This document shows, piece by piece, positions 1 to 7,884 of a stretch of DNA of 9,535 bases (within the stretch, counting starts at the first letter, position 1; every line of letters begins with the position of its first letter). Under the pieces are notes generated by a model. It was not told where the DNA came from and ran no database searches. It saw nothing but the letters and a program-made list of their open reading frames with translations. The stretch is from NCBI GenBank assembly GCA_003566395.1, contig PXDL01000154.1, positions 1 through 9,535 on the forward strand, in the 5' to 3' direction. Both the position numbers and the translations under genes were made by a program. Source of the stretch: Balneolia bacterium. Lineage in GTDB: Bacteria > Bacteroidota > Rhodothermia > Balneolales > Cyclonatronaceae.

Positions 1-2033
1 ACAATCCCGTTCTTATCGGTGAGCCGGGCGTGGGTAAAACGGCCATTGCCGAAGGTCTTGCCCTGCGTATTGTTACCGGAGACGTACCCGAAGATCTTAA
101 GAGCAAGCGGATCATGTCTCTTGATATGGGCGCGCTGATTGCCGGTGCCAAGTACCGGGGAGAGTTCGAAGACCGCCTGAAAGCCGTGGTAAAAGAGGTG
201 ACCGAGGCAGCGGGCGAAATCATTCTGTTTATTGATGAGATCCACACACTGGTAGGCGCCGGGGCATCGGAAGGTGCGATGGATGCGGCCAATATTTTGA
301 AACCGGCCCTGGCCCGGGGTGAGCTTCGGGCAATCGGAGCCACCACGCTGAGCGAATATCGCAAGTTTATAGAGAAAGACAAGGCGCTGGAGCGAAGGCT
401 GCAAACTGTATTGGTGGGCGAACCCACACCCGAAGACACCATCTCCATTCTGCGCGGCCTCAAGGAGCGGTATGAGCTTCACCACGGGGTGCGTATTACC
501 GATTCGGCCATCATTTCTGCGGCGGAACTTTCACACCGTTACATCTCCGACCGTTTTCTGCCCGACAAAGCCATCGACCTGATTGATGAGGCGGCGTCGC
601 GTCTGCGTATCCAAATTGATTCTCTGCCTGAAGAGCTTGACCAAATCGAGCGTCATATACGGCAGCTTGAGATTGAGCGGGAAGCGCTCAAGCGGGAAAA
701 AGACACCGGCAAGCTGGATGCGATCCAAAAAGACCTGGCGAATTTGAACGAGCAATACAATCAGCTCAAAATGCACTGGTCATCCGAGCGGGATCTGATC
801 AAGAAAACCCAGGAAATGAAGCAGGCTCTTGAGACGACGAAAATACAGGCGGAACGAGCCGAACGAAGCGGAGAATATGAAAAAGTGGCCGAGCTTCGGT
901 ACGGCACCATCACCCGGCTTGAAAAAGATCTTGAAGCAACCAAGCAGGAATTGGCTGAACTTCAGAAAGACAAGGCCATGCTGAAAGAGGAAGTGGACGC
1001 CGAGGAAATCGCTGATATTATCTCTCGATGGACCGGAATTCCGGTAACCAAAATGCTCCAAAGCGAGCGCCAAAAGCTTATGACAATGGAGGAGCACCTG
1101 CACAAGCGCGTAGTAGGGCAGAACCCGGCCATCGACGCGGTTTCAAATGCGGTACGACGCTCACGCTCCGGGCTTCAGGATGAAAGCCGGCCGGTAGGTT
1201 CATTTATCTTTCTGGGCTCAACCGGCGTGGGTAAAACCGAACTGGCACGCTCCCTGGCCGATTATCTTTTCGATGATGAAAATGCTATGGTGCGCATCGA
1301 CATGAGTGAATATATGGAGCGGCACAGCGTCAGCCGGCTGATAGGCGCGCCTCCGGGATATGTGGGCTATGATGAAGGCGGACAGCTTACCGAAGCCGTG
1401 CGCAGAAAGCCCTATTCAGTAATTCTGCTTGATGAAATTGAAAAAGCACATCCTGATGTATTCAATATTCTGCTTCAGGTACTGGATGAAGGCCGCCTGA
1501 CCGATAACAAAGGCGTTACGGTGAATTTCACCAATTCCATCATCATTATGACCAGTAACATCGGTTCGCATTTGATTCAGAAGCGTATTGAGCAAAGCCC
1601 GGACGGTTTGAGCGAAACAGAGTACGAGCAGCTTCAGAACGAACTGTTCAATCAGCTTAAACAAACCATACGGCCGGAATTTCTAAACCGGATAGATGAT
1701 GTAATCGTATTTCATCCACTCGGCAAGGAGCATCTGCGCCATGTGGTGGATATCCAGCTGGAGCGCGTGCATACCATGCTTGCGAAAAACCGGGTGGAAA
1801 TCCGCATTCCGGAGAATGTGAAGGACTGGCTTGCTGCACGGGGCTACGATCCGGCTTTCGGAGCACGGCCGCTGAAGCGTCTCATACAGAAAGAAGTGGT
1901 AAACGAACTCGCGCGTCTGCTCATCAAGCGGGACAGCGATGAAAAAACCATTTTTGATGTAACGCTGGATCGTGACGAAGAAGGCCTCAATTTTGTCGAG
2001 GTTTTCGATGATGTGGAGGCCTGGGTCGAGTAA
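1..2033 (+). CDS. clpB: ClpB disaggregase, 5'-truncated by window edge
   Basis: ClpB is a hexameric cytosolic AAA+ chaperone that pulls proteins out of aggregates together with DnaK. About 676 residues are visible, read in the frame starting at base 3. The family is usually about 860 residues, so the N-domain and the start of NBD1 lie outside the window. NBD1 shows Walker A GEPGVGKT (nt 18-41), pore loop AGAKYRGEFEDR, Walker B ILFIDEIHTL and arginine finger ALERRLQTV. A long charged coiled-coil middle domain follows (about nt 620-1000), including SGEYEKVAELRYG, which is typical of ClpB rather than ClpA or ClpC. NBD2 shows Walker A GSTGVGKT (nt 1215-1238), pore loop GYVGYDEGG, Walker B VILLDEIEKAH, sensor 1 IIIMTSNIGS, RPEFLNRID, and sensor 2 GARPLKR. 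The stop is TAA at 2031-2033. The visible part looks intact, with no frameshift. Its promoter and any heat-shock control lie outside the window. Confidence 0.97.
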   Translation, partial: NPVLIGEPGVGKTAIAEGLALRIVTGDVPEDLKSKRIMSLDMGALIAGAKYRGEFEDRLKAVVKEVTEAAGEIILFIDEIHTLVGAGASEGAMDAANILKPALARGELRAIGATTLSEYRKFIEKDKALERRLQTVLVGEPTPEDTISILRGLKERYELHHGVRITDSAIISAAELSHRYISDRFLPDKAIDLIDEAASRLRIQIDSLPEELDQIERHIRQLEIEREALKREKDTGKLDAIQKDLANLNEQYNQLKMHWSSERDLIKKTQEMKQALETTKIQAERAERSGEYEKVAELRYGTITRLEKDLEATKQELAELQKDKAMLKEEVDAEEIADIISRWTGIPVTKMLQSERQKLMTMEEHLHKRVVGQNPAIDAVSNAVRRSRSGLQDESRPVGSFIFLGSTGVGKTELARSLADYLFDDENAMVRIDMSEYMERHSVSRLIGAPPGYVGYDEGGQLTEAVRRKPYSVILLDEIEKAHPDVFNILLQVLDEGRLTDNKGVTVNFTNSIIIMTSNIGSHLIQKRIEQSPDGLSETEYEQLQNELFNQLKQTIRPEFLNRIDDVIVFHPLGKEHLRHVVDIQLERVHTMLAKNRVEIRIPENVKDWLAARGYDPAFGARPLKRLIQKEVVNELARLLIKRDSDEKTIFDVTLDRDEEGLNFVEVFDDVEAWVE

Positions 2034-2051
2034 CTTTCCTCTTCGAAAAAT

Positions 2052-2089
2052 AAAACGGGCGGTCCCGGAATCCGGAGGCCGCCCGTTTT
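2052..2089. terminator. Bidirectional hairpin terminator between converging genes
   Basis: A perfect 11-bp stem, AAAACGGGCGG (2052-2062) with CCGCCCGTTTT (2079-2089), encloses an inner CCGG-AAT-CCGG helix with one bulged A. It begins 18 bases after the clpB stop and lies 5 bases past the stop of the minus-strand ATPase gene. Read on the minus strand the stem is followed by TTTTATTTTT, a good U-tract. On the plus strand only TTTT follows, so it should be stronger for the ATPase gene than for clpB. The structure is seen directly; its use in both directions is inferred from its position. Confidence 0.85.
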
Positions 2090-2094
2090 GCGTA

Positions 2095-3273
2095 TCAGGC
2101 CTGAGACTTTACGAACTCAAGCCACTTTTGAAGTCCGGTTACCTGCACCTGTTTATGAACCGGATAGTCTTCTTCTACCGGAATGATCAGGAAGTTGTTT
2201 GGGGTCTTGTTGTCTTCCATTACGTTTAAAAAGCCTTTTTCCAGTTTTGGTGAAAGGCTCCGTTTGGCATCGGCGCAGGCTACGGGCTTGCTCTTTCGGA
2301 TGAGCACCATATCGGCCTCTGCACCGTGATGTGTACGGTAAAAGCAGAGCTTGCACTGGTCGGGCAACACCGACATGGTCTGCTCAACCACAAAACCTTC
2401 CCATGAACCACCCACGGCAATATGCCCCTGAAGCTCGCTGTAAGAGTTGATATCCATCAGAGAATGGAAAAATCCGGAATCTCTTACATAAACTTTTGGA
2501 GCTTTCACCAGGCGTTTCCGCACATTAACCGACCACGGCTGAAGCAGCCGGATGATGTAGGCGTGCTCCAGATAATACAGATACCGGGAAATGGTGCTTC
2601 GGCTTACCCCCAGCGACCTTCCCAGCGTTTCCTGATTCATATGGGTTCCCTGTTGTTGCGCGGTAAGAATCATGAACATCCGAAGTTTCTCAAAATCGGT
2701 GTTCAGCCCGAGCACGGGAAGATCCCGTTCCACATAGGTGAATAGGAAATCACTGAGCCAGCGCATCGCTGCTTTTTGACTGCGCGACAAATATGCTCTC
2801 GGAAAGCCGCCCCGGAACCAAAGCCTTTCTAACTGCTCCTGCCCTCCGGTCTCATAGAAACTGAACGGATAAAGCTCTTCGTAAGCAATCCGGCCGGCAA
2901 GAGACTCGGTCGTTTTTTTGATGAGGGAGGGAGAGGCCGAACCCAGAACCAGAAACCGCCCGTTCTTGCGGTTGCGGTCAATAACCGAACGAAGAACGGG
3001 AAAGAGGTCCGGCCGGTGCTGGATTTCATCAAGTACAATGAGCTTGTCTTCGTTCTGCTCGAAAAACAGCTCGGGCTCCTGAAGCCGTGAAACATCTCTG
3101 GGCGATTCAAGATCGAGATACAGCGCTTCTTTTTTTTTCTCTTCGGCAATCTGCCGGGCAAGCGTAGTTTTTCCGACCTGTCGTGCCCCGGTTATGGCCA
3201 CAACGGGATAGTCTGCAAGCAGCTCGGTTAGAACGGCCTGCTTCCGCCGTTTATATATAGGGTCATGCATCAT
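2095..3273 (-). CDS. AAA_14/DUF4143-type ATP-binding protein
   Basis: This is a 392-residue protein with the layout of the widespread ATPase family that carries an AAA_14 N-terminus and a DUF4143 C-terminus; its cellular role is not established. Walker A is GARQVGKTT (29-37) and Walker B is KLIVLDEIQ (77-85). A sensor-like VLGSAS (109-114), AGRIAYEELYPFSF (126-139) and WFRGGFPRAYL (152-162) follow, all family hallmarks. Residues about 213-244 look like a winged HTH (ETLGRSLGVSRSTISRYLYY). The C-terminal part has WEGFVVEQ (291-298), GAEADMVL (317-324) and ADAKRS (334-339). The last two fit the acidic residue and (D/E)XK motif of a PD-(D/E)XK fold, here D321 and D335-x-K337. It has no signal peptide or membrane segment, so it should be cytosolic. 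The start may be Met1 or Met2; no Shine-Dalgarno is visible, and the upstream base is already part of the repeat array. Family members are often scattered and horizontally transferred, and this one sits among housekeeping genes. Confidence 0.93.
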   Translation of the reverse strand: MMHDPIYKRRKQAVLTELLADYPVVAITGARQVGKTTLARQIAEEKKKEALYLDLESPRDVSRLQEPELFFEQNEDKLIVLDEIQHRPDLFPVLRSVIDRNRKNGRFLVLGSASPSLIKKTTESLAGRIAYEELYPFSFYETGGQEQLERLWFRGGFPRAYLSRSQKAAMRWLSDFLFTYVERDLPVLGLNTDFEKLRMFMILTAQQQGTHMNQETLGRSLGVSRSTISRYLYYLEHAYIIRLLQPWSVNVRKRLVKAPKVYVRDSGFFHSLMDINSYSELQGHIAVGGSWEGFVVEQTMSVLPDQCKLCFYRTHHGAEADMVLIRKSKPVACADAKRSLSPKLEKGFLNVMEDNKTPNNFLIIPVEEDYPVHKQVQVTGLQKWLEFVKSQA

Positions 3274-3455
3274 TACCGTGTAATTTGCATATAATATAAG
3301 CGATCTTCACGGTAGTATCAATTTTTTTACCGTGAAAAACGAATATACTATAATTGATCTTCACGGTTAAACAGTAACTTTTACCGTGAATATCGCACAC
3401 GTAATAATCGATTTTCACGGTAGTTTTACATATATAACCGTGAAAATCGATTATA
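3274..3455. repeat. Array of seven alternating 20-bp half-sites, 54-bp period
   Basis: Seven copies of TATAATCGATTTTCACGGTA lie at 3274-3293(-), 3295-3314(+), 3328-3347(-), 3349-3368(+), 3382-3401(-), 3403-3422(+) and 3436-3455(-). By hand alignment they match the consensus at 15, 18, 18, 17, 14, 19 and 19 of 20 positions. CACGGT is invariant and TTCACGGT is present in six of seven. Copies with touching TATA ends are 1 bp apart and form 41-bp inverted pairs. Copies with facing GGTA ends are separated by exactly 13 bp of unrelated sequence (3315-3327, 3369-3381, 3423-3435). Same-strand copies are therefore spaced 54 bp apart, about five helical turns. The first copy touches the ATPase start codon. 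This geometry fits cooperative protein binding. It may be an operator array for the ATPase gene or a substrate for its product; both are inference. I do not recognise the motif as a known named element. Confidence 0.93.
3404..3454. repeat. Perfect 18-bp inverted repeat at distal end of the array
   Basis: Bases 3404-3421 and 3437-3454 are perfect reverse complements over 18 bp, around a 15-base AT-rich centre. It is formed by the sixth and seventh half-sites and is the best-preserved dyad of the array. It lies farthest from the ATPase start. No T-tract follows on either strand, so it is not a typical intrinsic terminator for sbcC. It could act as the strongest binding site of the array, or form a hairpin in any RNA crossing it. 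Confidence 0.9.
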
Positions 3456-3553
3456 ATATCTTTATAAACTCAATAATAACAATTTATATATGTTCAATAA
3501 GCTTATTTTTCATACTTGATGATTTACAAAAAAATAAATATCGTTGAAAGCCG
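3456..3553. other. AT-rich gap between sbcC stop and repeat array
   Basis: About 100 bases without a coding frame lie between the array and the end of sbcC. By hand count, 3301-3540 holds 62 G or C in 240 bases (26%), against 34 in 60 for a sample inside the ATPase gene (2881-2940). A 12-bp palindrome AATAAGCTTATT sits at 3496-3507. I see no GC-rich terminator hairpin for sbcC and no confident promoter. The ATPase promoter should nevertheless lie here or within the array, because transcription runs leftward from this gap. Confidence 0.6.
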
Positions 3554-6500
3554 TCAGGTGTATTCCCAGCTCGATCGGATAAGACTGCCTCTGCCTGCAT
3601 CGTTTTCTATGCGCAGAAAGACATCAATCTCTTGCTGCAACTCTTCTACATGGGATATCACACCAACCACCCGCGATTCTCCGCGCAGGGATTTAAGCGT
3701 ATCAAATACCGTATGCAGTGATTCACGGTCGAGGGAGCCGAACCCTTCATCGAGAAAGAAGAAGTTTTGCCGGGTTTTATCCTGGTGCTGCACGCTTTCA
3801 GCCAGCGCTAAAGCCAGGCAGAGTGAAGCCTGAAAAGTCTGTCCACCCGAAAGGGTCTTGATGCTGCGCAGGCGCCCGTCGTTGAGAAAATCCCGGACCT
3901 GGAAGTTATTGTGCTCATTAAGTTCAAGACGAAGCTGCTGACGCGTAAGCTGGTAAAATCGCCGGTTGGAGGCATCACACAGCTGTCGCAGATATACCGA
4001 AGAAATATAGTTTACAAATCCGCTGCCCGTAAAAAGTCGGCGCAGGGTTTCGAGGTTTTCGAGACGCTGCCGGAGAGCGTCCACCTGAGTCTGAAGCTCT
4101 TTTTTTGCTTCCATATCTTTCTTCATTTCCCCGGTTTTTTCCGTTGCAGACTGCACCGCACCGATTAGCTCATCCACTTCGGCCCGGGCGGTCTTGATCT
4201 CTTCCTGAAGCGACTCAAAGGCACCGGCGTCGAAACTCGAATCTCCGAGCTCTTCTTCAAGGGCAGCAAGCTGTTCCCGGACGGCCGTCCACTCCGACCG
4301 ATACTCGTTGAGTTTTCTGTTCAAAGACTCGGTATCCAAAGTTTCATCGAGTATAGCCGTGACCTGGCTCGCATCGTCAAAGTTTGATGCCCGGAGCTTC
4401 TCTTCAATAATGCTCTCTGTTTTCACAAGTTCGCTGCGCCTATTATCCAGAGTTCTGGCCGTATCTTCATGCCTGGCTTTCAGGGCGCTCAGCTCATTAG
4501 ACAGACCTTCGCGCCGGCTTTGAAGCTTGTTATAATCTGCTTTGATGTCCTCGATTTGCTTTTCCAACCCTTCCAGTTCCCCTTTGATAGTCTCCGAGTC
4601 GACGAGGCCGTAATCGGAATAGGCCAGAACTTTAATATTCTCAATTTCGAACTCTCTGGCGTCGCGCAGTTTCTGCATCTCTTTTTCAAGTTCACGCAGC
4701 GATTCGGTCTCTGATTTTGATCCGGCTTCGGCGGCCTCCAGGGCGGACTCCATCTCTTCAATCTCCCGTTCGGTTTGGCGAAGGCGGTCGCGCAGCGCTT
4801 CAGCTTTTTCGTACACCTGCTGAAACGCTTCAGGTTGATCCGGATCATAGTTTTCCCAGACGAATGCTTCGCGATGGGCTCGGATATCATCCTGTTGTTT
4901 GGTACACCGGTTCTGCAAGGCCTCGGTTTGCTCCTGTCGGGCGCTCATCTGAATCGAGAGCTTATCGAACTTTTTCAGAAACTCGTCGGCTTGTTTTCGT
5001 GTGCTTCTCAGTTGATGCAGCGTTTCTTCGGCTTTTTTGAGCCGGATTTCACTCCGGCCTGAAAGTGGCTCAGGATGCGATTCGGACCCGCACAACGGGC
5101 ACGGTTTTCCATCTTCAAGAGCGTCCGCGTAAGCTTCAAGCTTCATCTGAGCACTGATTTCGGTAAGACGGGCCTGTTCTTTATCAATTCGGGCGTCCGT
5201 ATCATTGATAAATGTTGCCAGATGCTTCTGCACGCCTTTTACATCGTCTGATTCGGAAAGATCCAGCCCGTCGATTTCACTGCTTGCGCGTACACCTTTT
5301 TGGAGCGATTCACCCAGCTCCCGGGATTTTTGATTCGCCTCAGCCAGCTCTTTCTCCGTTTCTGTCAGTTGTTGGCGAAGTTCTTCGTTCCGCTTATACC
5401 AGCTCTTGATTTCTGCAAGCTGATGCTCGTCGGGACGTGCTGATTTGCTCTCCTTGAGGCCGAATCGCCGTTTTTTCAGGCTTTCTTTGAGGTCGTCGGC
5501 TTTCTGCTGCTGCGCTTCCGCAGCCGATTTTTTCTTCTTTAGCTTATCCGAGCTACTGTCGATATCGGCTTCAAGCTCTTTGATCTTGAGCAACCGTTTC
5601 AGATCGGCGGCTTTGTCAGTCAGATTATCACGGTTTTCGTAGGCTTTGCTTACCTCTTTCCACTGCTTCTCGGTTTTTTGTGTTTCCTGTTTGAGAAGCA
5701 CCAGCTTGTCGCTTTGTTCTGCTTTTTGCTCCGTCAGTTCCAGGCACTCCCGTTTTAGGCGGTCACGCGTTCGCACCGGCTCGGAAAAATTCCGAAACGC
5801 AGATTCATAGCTGCGGATACGCTCCTCAAGTTCCTCGTAATGCGGCTTTTTCTTTTCGAGCCCGGCCAGTCGTGATTTTAGCAGCTCCCGCTTTTCATGA
5901 ATATCCCGGATTTTTTCCAGAGCGCTTCGTTGTTTTTCCTTCTTTGTAAGTTCTTTACGCTGATGGTCCAGTTTTCCGGTCAGTTCGGCCGTCATTTTTT
6001 CCTGCAGGGTGATGGCTTCCGGAGTGAGGTCTTTATACTGATGCATTCGCCCGCTCAGGTTTTCAAGCTGCTGTTGGTCTCTGCTTATGAGGGACGCCGT
6101 GCGGCGATAAAACTCGAACCGTTCAAGCCGGAAAATTTCCTTCATCATTTTGGTCCGGTCCTTATCCCCGAGCTGCAGAAATTCCTGAAACTTTCCCTGA
6201 GGAATAATGATGGTTCGCCGAAAATTTTCATAACTGAGGCCGGTAATCTGCTCCGGTGTTGCTCCTTCTTCGGCCTGCCAGCCGTCCCGGCCTTTTTTCA
6301 GAATCCGGCGCGTAAACGTGCGTACATCATCAAAATTGACCCCCGAACGCTTCCCCTGTACGATAAACCGCCAGTATTCATTCTCCTGATTGATACACTC
6401 AAAGTCAATAAGCAGCTCGTTCGATTTAAGGTTCATCATATTGTAATTACGGTTGTCGCGCTGATTGAGCCGCTCCGTGTCGCCATAAACCGCAAATGAG

Positions 6501-6643
6501 ATGGCTTCAAGTATTGAAGATTTTCCCGAGCCTACCGTACCGAAAATGCCGAAAAGCTGCGCATCCAGCAGTCGCGTAAAATCTATCGTTTGTTTTTCCT
6601 GATAGGAGTAGAGTCCCTGTATGGTGAGTTTTTGCGGGATCAT
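3554..6643 (-). CDS. sbcC: SbcC, ATPase subunit of the SbcCD nuclease (Rad50-like)
   Basis: SbcC forms, with SbcD, the bacterial Mre11-Rad50 complex, which cuts DNA hairpins and processes blocked double-strand ends. The 1029-residue length is normal for the family. The N-terminal ATPase half has Walker A FGTVGSGKSS (34-43) and the Q-loop region RRTIIIPQGKFQEFL (142-156). Two long coiled-coil arms follow (about 180-500 and 530-880). Between them lies the zinc hook CPLCG (Cys515 and Cys518), almost exactly mid-protein, which joins two SbcC molecules. The C-terminal half has the ABC signature SGGQ (932-935), Walker B FFFLDEGFGSLD (961-972) and the H-loop His998 in VISHVEEL. The start ATG overlaps the sbcD stop in ATGA, so translational coupling is likely. 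All key residues are present. Stop TGA is at 3554-3556. Confidence 0.97.
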   Translation of the reverse strand: MIPQKLTIQGLYSYQEKQTIDFTRLLDAQLFGIFGTVGSGKSSILEAISFAVYGDTERLNQRDNRNYNMMNLKSNELLIDFECINQENEYWRFIVQGKRSGVNFDDVRTFTRRILKKGRDGWQAEEGATPEQITGLSYENFRRTIIIPQGKFQEFLQLGDKDRTKMMKEIFRLERFEFYRRTASLISRDQQQLENLSGRMHQYKDLTPEAITLQEKMTAELTGKLDHQRKELTKKEKQRSALEKIRDIHEKRELLKSRLAGLEKKKPHYEELEERIRSYESAFRNFSEPVRTRDRLKRECLELTEQKAEQSDKLVLLKQETQKTEKQWKEVSKAYENRDNLTDKAADLKRLLKIKELEADIDSSSDKLKKKKSAAEAQQQKADDLKESLKKRRFGLKESKSARPDEHQLAEIKSWYKRNEELRQQLTETEKELAEANQKSRELGESLQKGVRASSEIDGLDLSESDDVKGVQKHLATFINDTDARIDKEQARLTEISAQMKLEAYADALEDGKPCPLCGSESHPEPLSGRSEIRLKKAEETLHQLRSTRKQADEFLKKFDKLSIQMSARQEQTEALQNRCTKQQDDIRAHREAFVWENYDPDQPEAFQQVYEKAEALRDRLRQTEREIEEMESALEAAEAGSKSETESLRELEKEMQKLRDAREFEIENIKVLAYSDYGLVDSETIKGELEGLEKQIEDIKADYNKLQSRREGLSNELSALKARHEDTARTLDNRRSELVKTESIIEEKLRASNFDDASQVTAILDETLDTESLNRKLNEYRSEWTAVREQLAALEEELGDSSFDAGAFESLQEEIKTARAEVDELIGAVQSATEKTGEMKKDMEAKKELQTQVDALRQRLENLETLRRLFTGSGFVNYISSVYLRQLCDASNRRFYQLTRQQLRLELNEHNNFQVRDFLNDGRLRSIKTLSGGQTFQASLCLALALAESVQHQDKTRQNFFFLDEGFGSLDRESLHTVFDTLKSLRGESRVVGVISHVEELQQEIDVFLRIENDAGRGSLIRSSWEYT

Positions 6644-7866
6644 GACTGTTCCTCCCCGGCCCGGATTTCTCGGAAAAGATCCATCAACGCGTTCCCGGGT
6701 TCCTGCCCGTCGTGTTTGCTTCTGAAGTAATCGGTAAAGAGTTCGTCCATGCTCTTACTCAGGTCTATTTCCCCGGCGTCGGTTTCGGTTTCCGGGCGGT
6801 TGCGAATAGTAGGAATGATGGTCACAATGCCGTCATGGTTTTCATGGAGACGCTTGCGGTCGGCGGAGTGGACGTAATCATCGGTCACCAGGTTTAACTC
6901 CACAAGCGCTTCGCTGTTTTGTTTAAGCAGGGTGACGGCTTCCTCTACACCCTCGGCTTTGAGGCGCACCAGCGGTTTTCCGGAAGTAAGCGGTATGCGC
7001 TCAAAAGCGACTTCTTTCCCCGGTTCCGCATCCACCATCATCACATATTTTTGTTGCTGTGCTTCGCTGAAGCTGTAGCTGAGCGGGCTGCCGCTGTAAA
7101 TCACCGGGGAAGGCGCTTTTCGCACTTCAATATAGCGGTGCAGGTGACCCAGCGCGGTATATTGAATTTGCTCGGGAATCTGCCTGGCAACCATTTGCTG
7201 TGCACCGCCGACATGGAGTACGGGCTTTTCATCTTCGGGTTCCTCCGGCGTTGTACCCGATTCCGGCGTAAAGAAAAGATGTGTCACCAGCAGATTAATT
7301 CCCTTTGAGTCGCAGTAGCGGTCGGCCAGGGTTTTCCAGGTTTGACTGAGGAGATCGCGCATCTGAAGTTCGGTATCCGTGATGCCCAGAAAGGTGCGCA
7401 GCCGCTGTTCGTTTGCATAAGGCGTTAGAATGATGCGCACCGGAATCTGATGTCCCGGAATGGCAAGTTCGGCAAAGCCGGGCTCGGAGCGCATCACCCT
7501 GAAACCCGAGGAAAGCTGATATTCCGGGATCAATGCATTCGGATAGCCGGCCAGCAGAATGCCGCATTCCCGGGCGAGCGGGTCCGGAGCTGCAATACGG
7601 TCGGCAGAATCGTGGTTACCCGCAATAGCGACGACCGGACGTGCTCCGTCTTTGGAAAGTCGCTTCACCGTGCGGTAAAACAGCTCGGTAGCCTGCGTGG
7701 GCGGATTGAAGGTATCGAAAAGGTCTCCGGCTATAAGCACGAGATCGGCTTCCTGCCGGTCGGCGATTTCGCAGATTTCCTGCATGACTTGCTGCTGCTC
7801 CTCAAGGCGTTCGAAGCGCTCCAGCCGTTTTCCCAGATGCCAGTCGGCGGTGTGAAGAATTCTCAT
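6640..7866 (-). CDS. sbcD: SbcD, nuclease subunit of SbcCD (Mre11-like)
   Basis: SbcD is the Mn-dependent calcineurin-like phosphoesterase that carries the exo- and endonuclease activity of SbcCD. With the start chosen here the protein has 408 residues, a usual length. Metal-site motifs are all present: ADWHLGK (D8, H10), GDLFD (47-51), GNHD (83-86), THLF (His196) and GHLH (240-243). A capping domain and a C-terminal SbcC-binding part follow. An in-frame ATG at 7909-7911 would add 15 residues, but it lies inside the loop of the sucA terminator. The family's proteins begin at MRILHTADWH, so the ATG at 7864-7866 was preferred. No clear Shine-Dalgarno precedes it. It is the first gene of sbcD-sbcC, and the two overlap by 4 bases. 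Confidence 0.96.
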   Translation of the reverse strand: MRILHTADWHLGKRLERFERLEEQQQVMQEICEIADRQEADLVLIAGDLFDTFNPPTQATELFYRTVKRLSKDGARPVVAIAGNHDSADRIAAPDPLARECGILLAGYPNALIPEYQLSSGFRVMRSEPGFAELAIPGHQIPVRIILTPYANEQRLRTFLGITDTELQMRDLLSQTWKTLADRYCDSKGINLLVTHLFFTPESGTTPEEPEDEKPVLHVGGAQQMVARQIPEQIQYTALGHLHRYIEVRKAPSPVIYSGSPLSYSFSEAQQQKYVMMVDAEPGKEVAFERIPLTSGKPLVRLKAEGVEEAVTLLKQNSEALVELNLVTDDYVHSADRKRLHENHDGIVTIIPTIRNRPETETDAGEIDLSKSMDELFTDYFRSKHDGQEPGNALMDLFREIRAGEEQS

Positions 7867-7884
7867 AATTCGCGGTTTGTAATC

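Noticed and set aside
1972..2229. 85-residue plus-strand frame over the clpB end
   Set aside because: It crosses the terminator hairpin and overlaps two genes that are clearly supported; the translation has no family features.
3404..3454. Terminator for sbcC
   Set aside because: The stem is AT-rich with a 15-base centre and no T-tract follows on the minus strand; it is better explained as part of the half-site array.
3274..3455. CRISPR array
   Set aside because: Repeats alternate in strand as inverted pairs and spacers are only 13 bp, far below CRISPR spacer length. No cas gene is present.
3274..3455. Replication-origin iterons or DnaA boxes
   Set aside because: The motif does not resemble the DnaA box TTATCCACA, and no dnaA, rep or partition gene is adjacent.
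3516..3833. 105-residue plus-strand frame starting in the AT-rich gap
   Set aside because: Most of it is antisense to the conserved SbcC Walker B and signature region, with a low-complexity translation.
5897..6499. 200-residue open frame on the plus strand opposite sbcC
   Set aside because: It lies wholly antisense to a clearly conserved gene and its translation has no recognisable motif, so it is a shadow of sbcC codon use.
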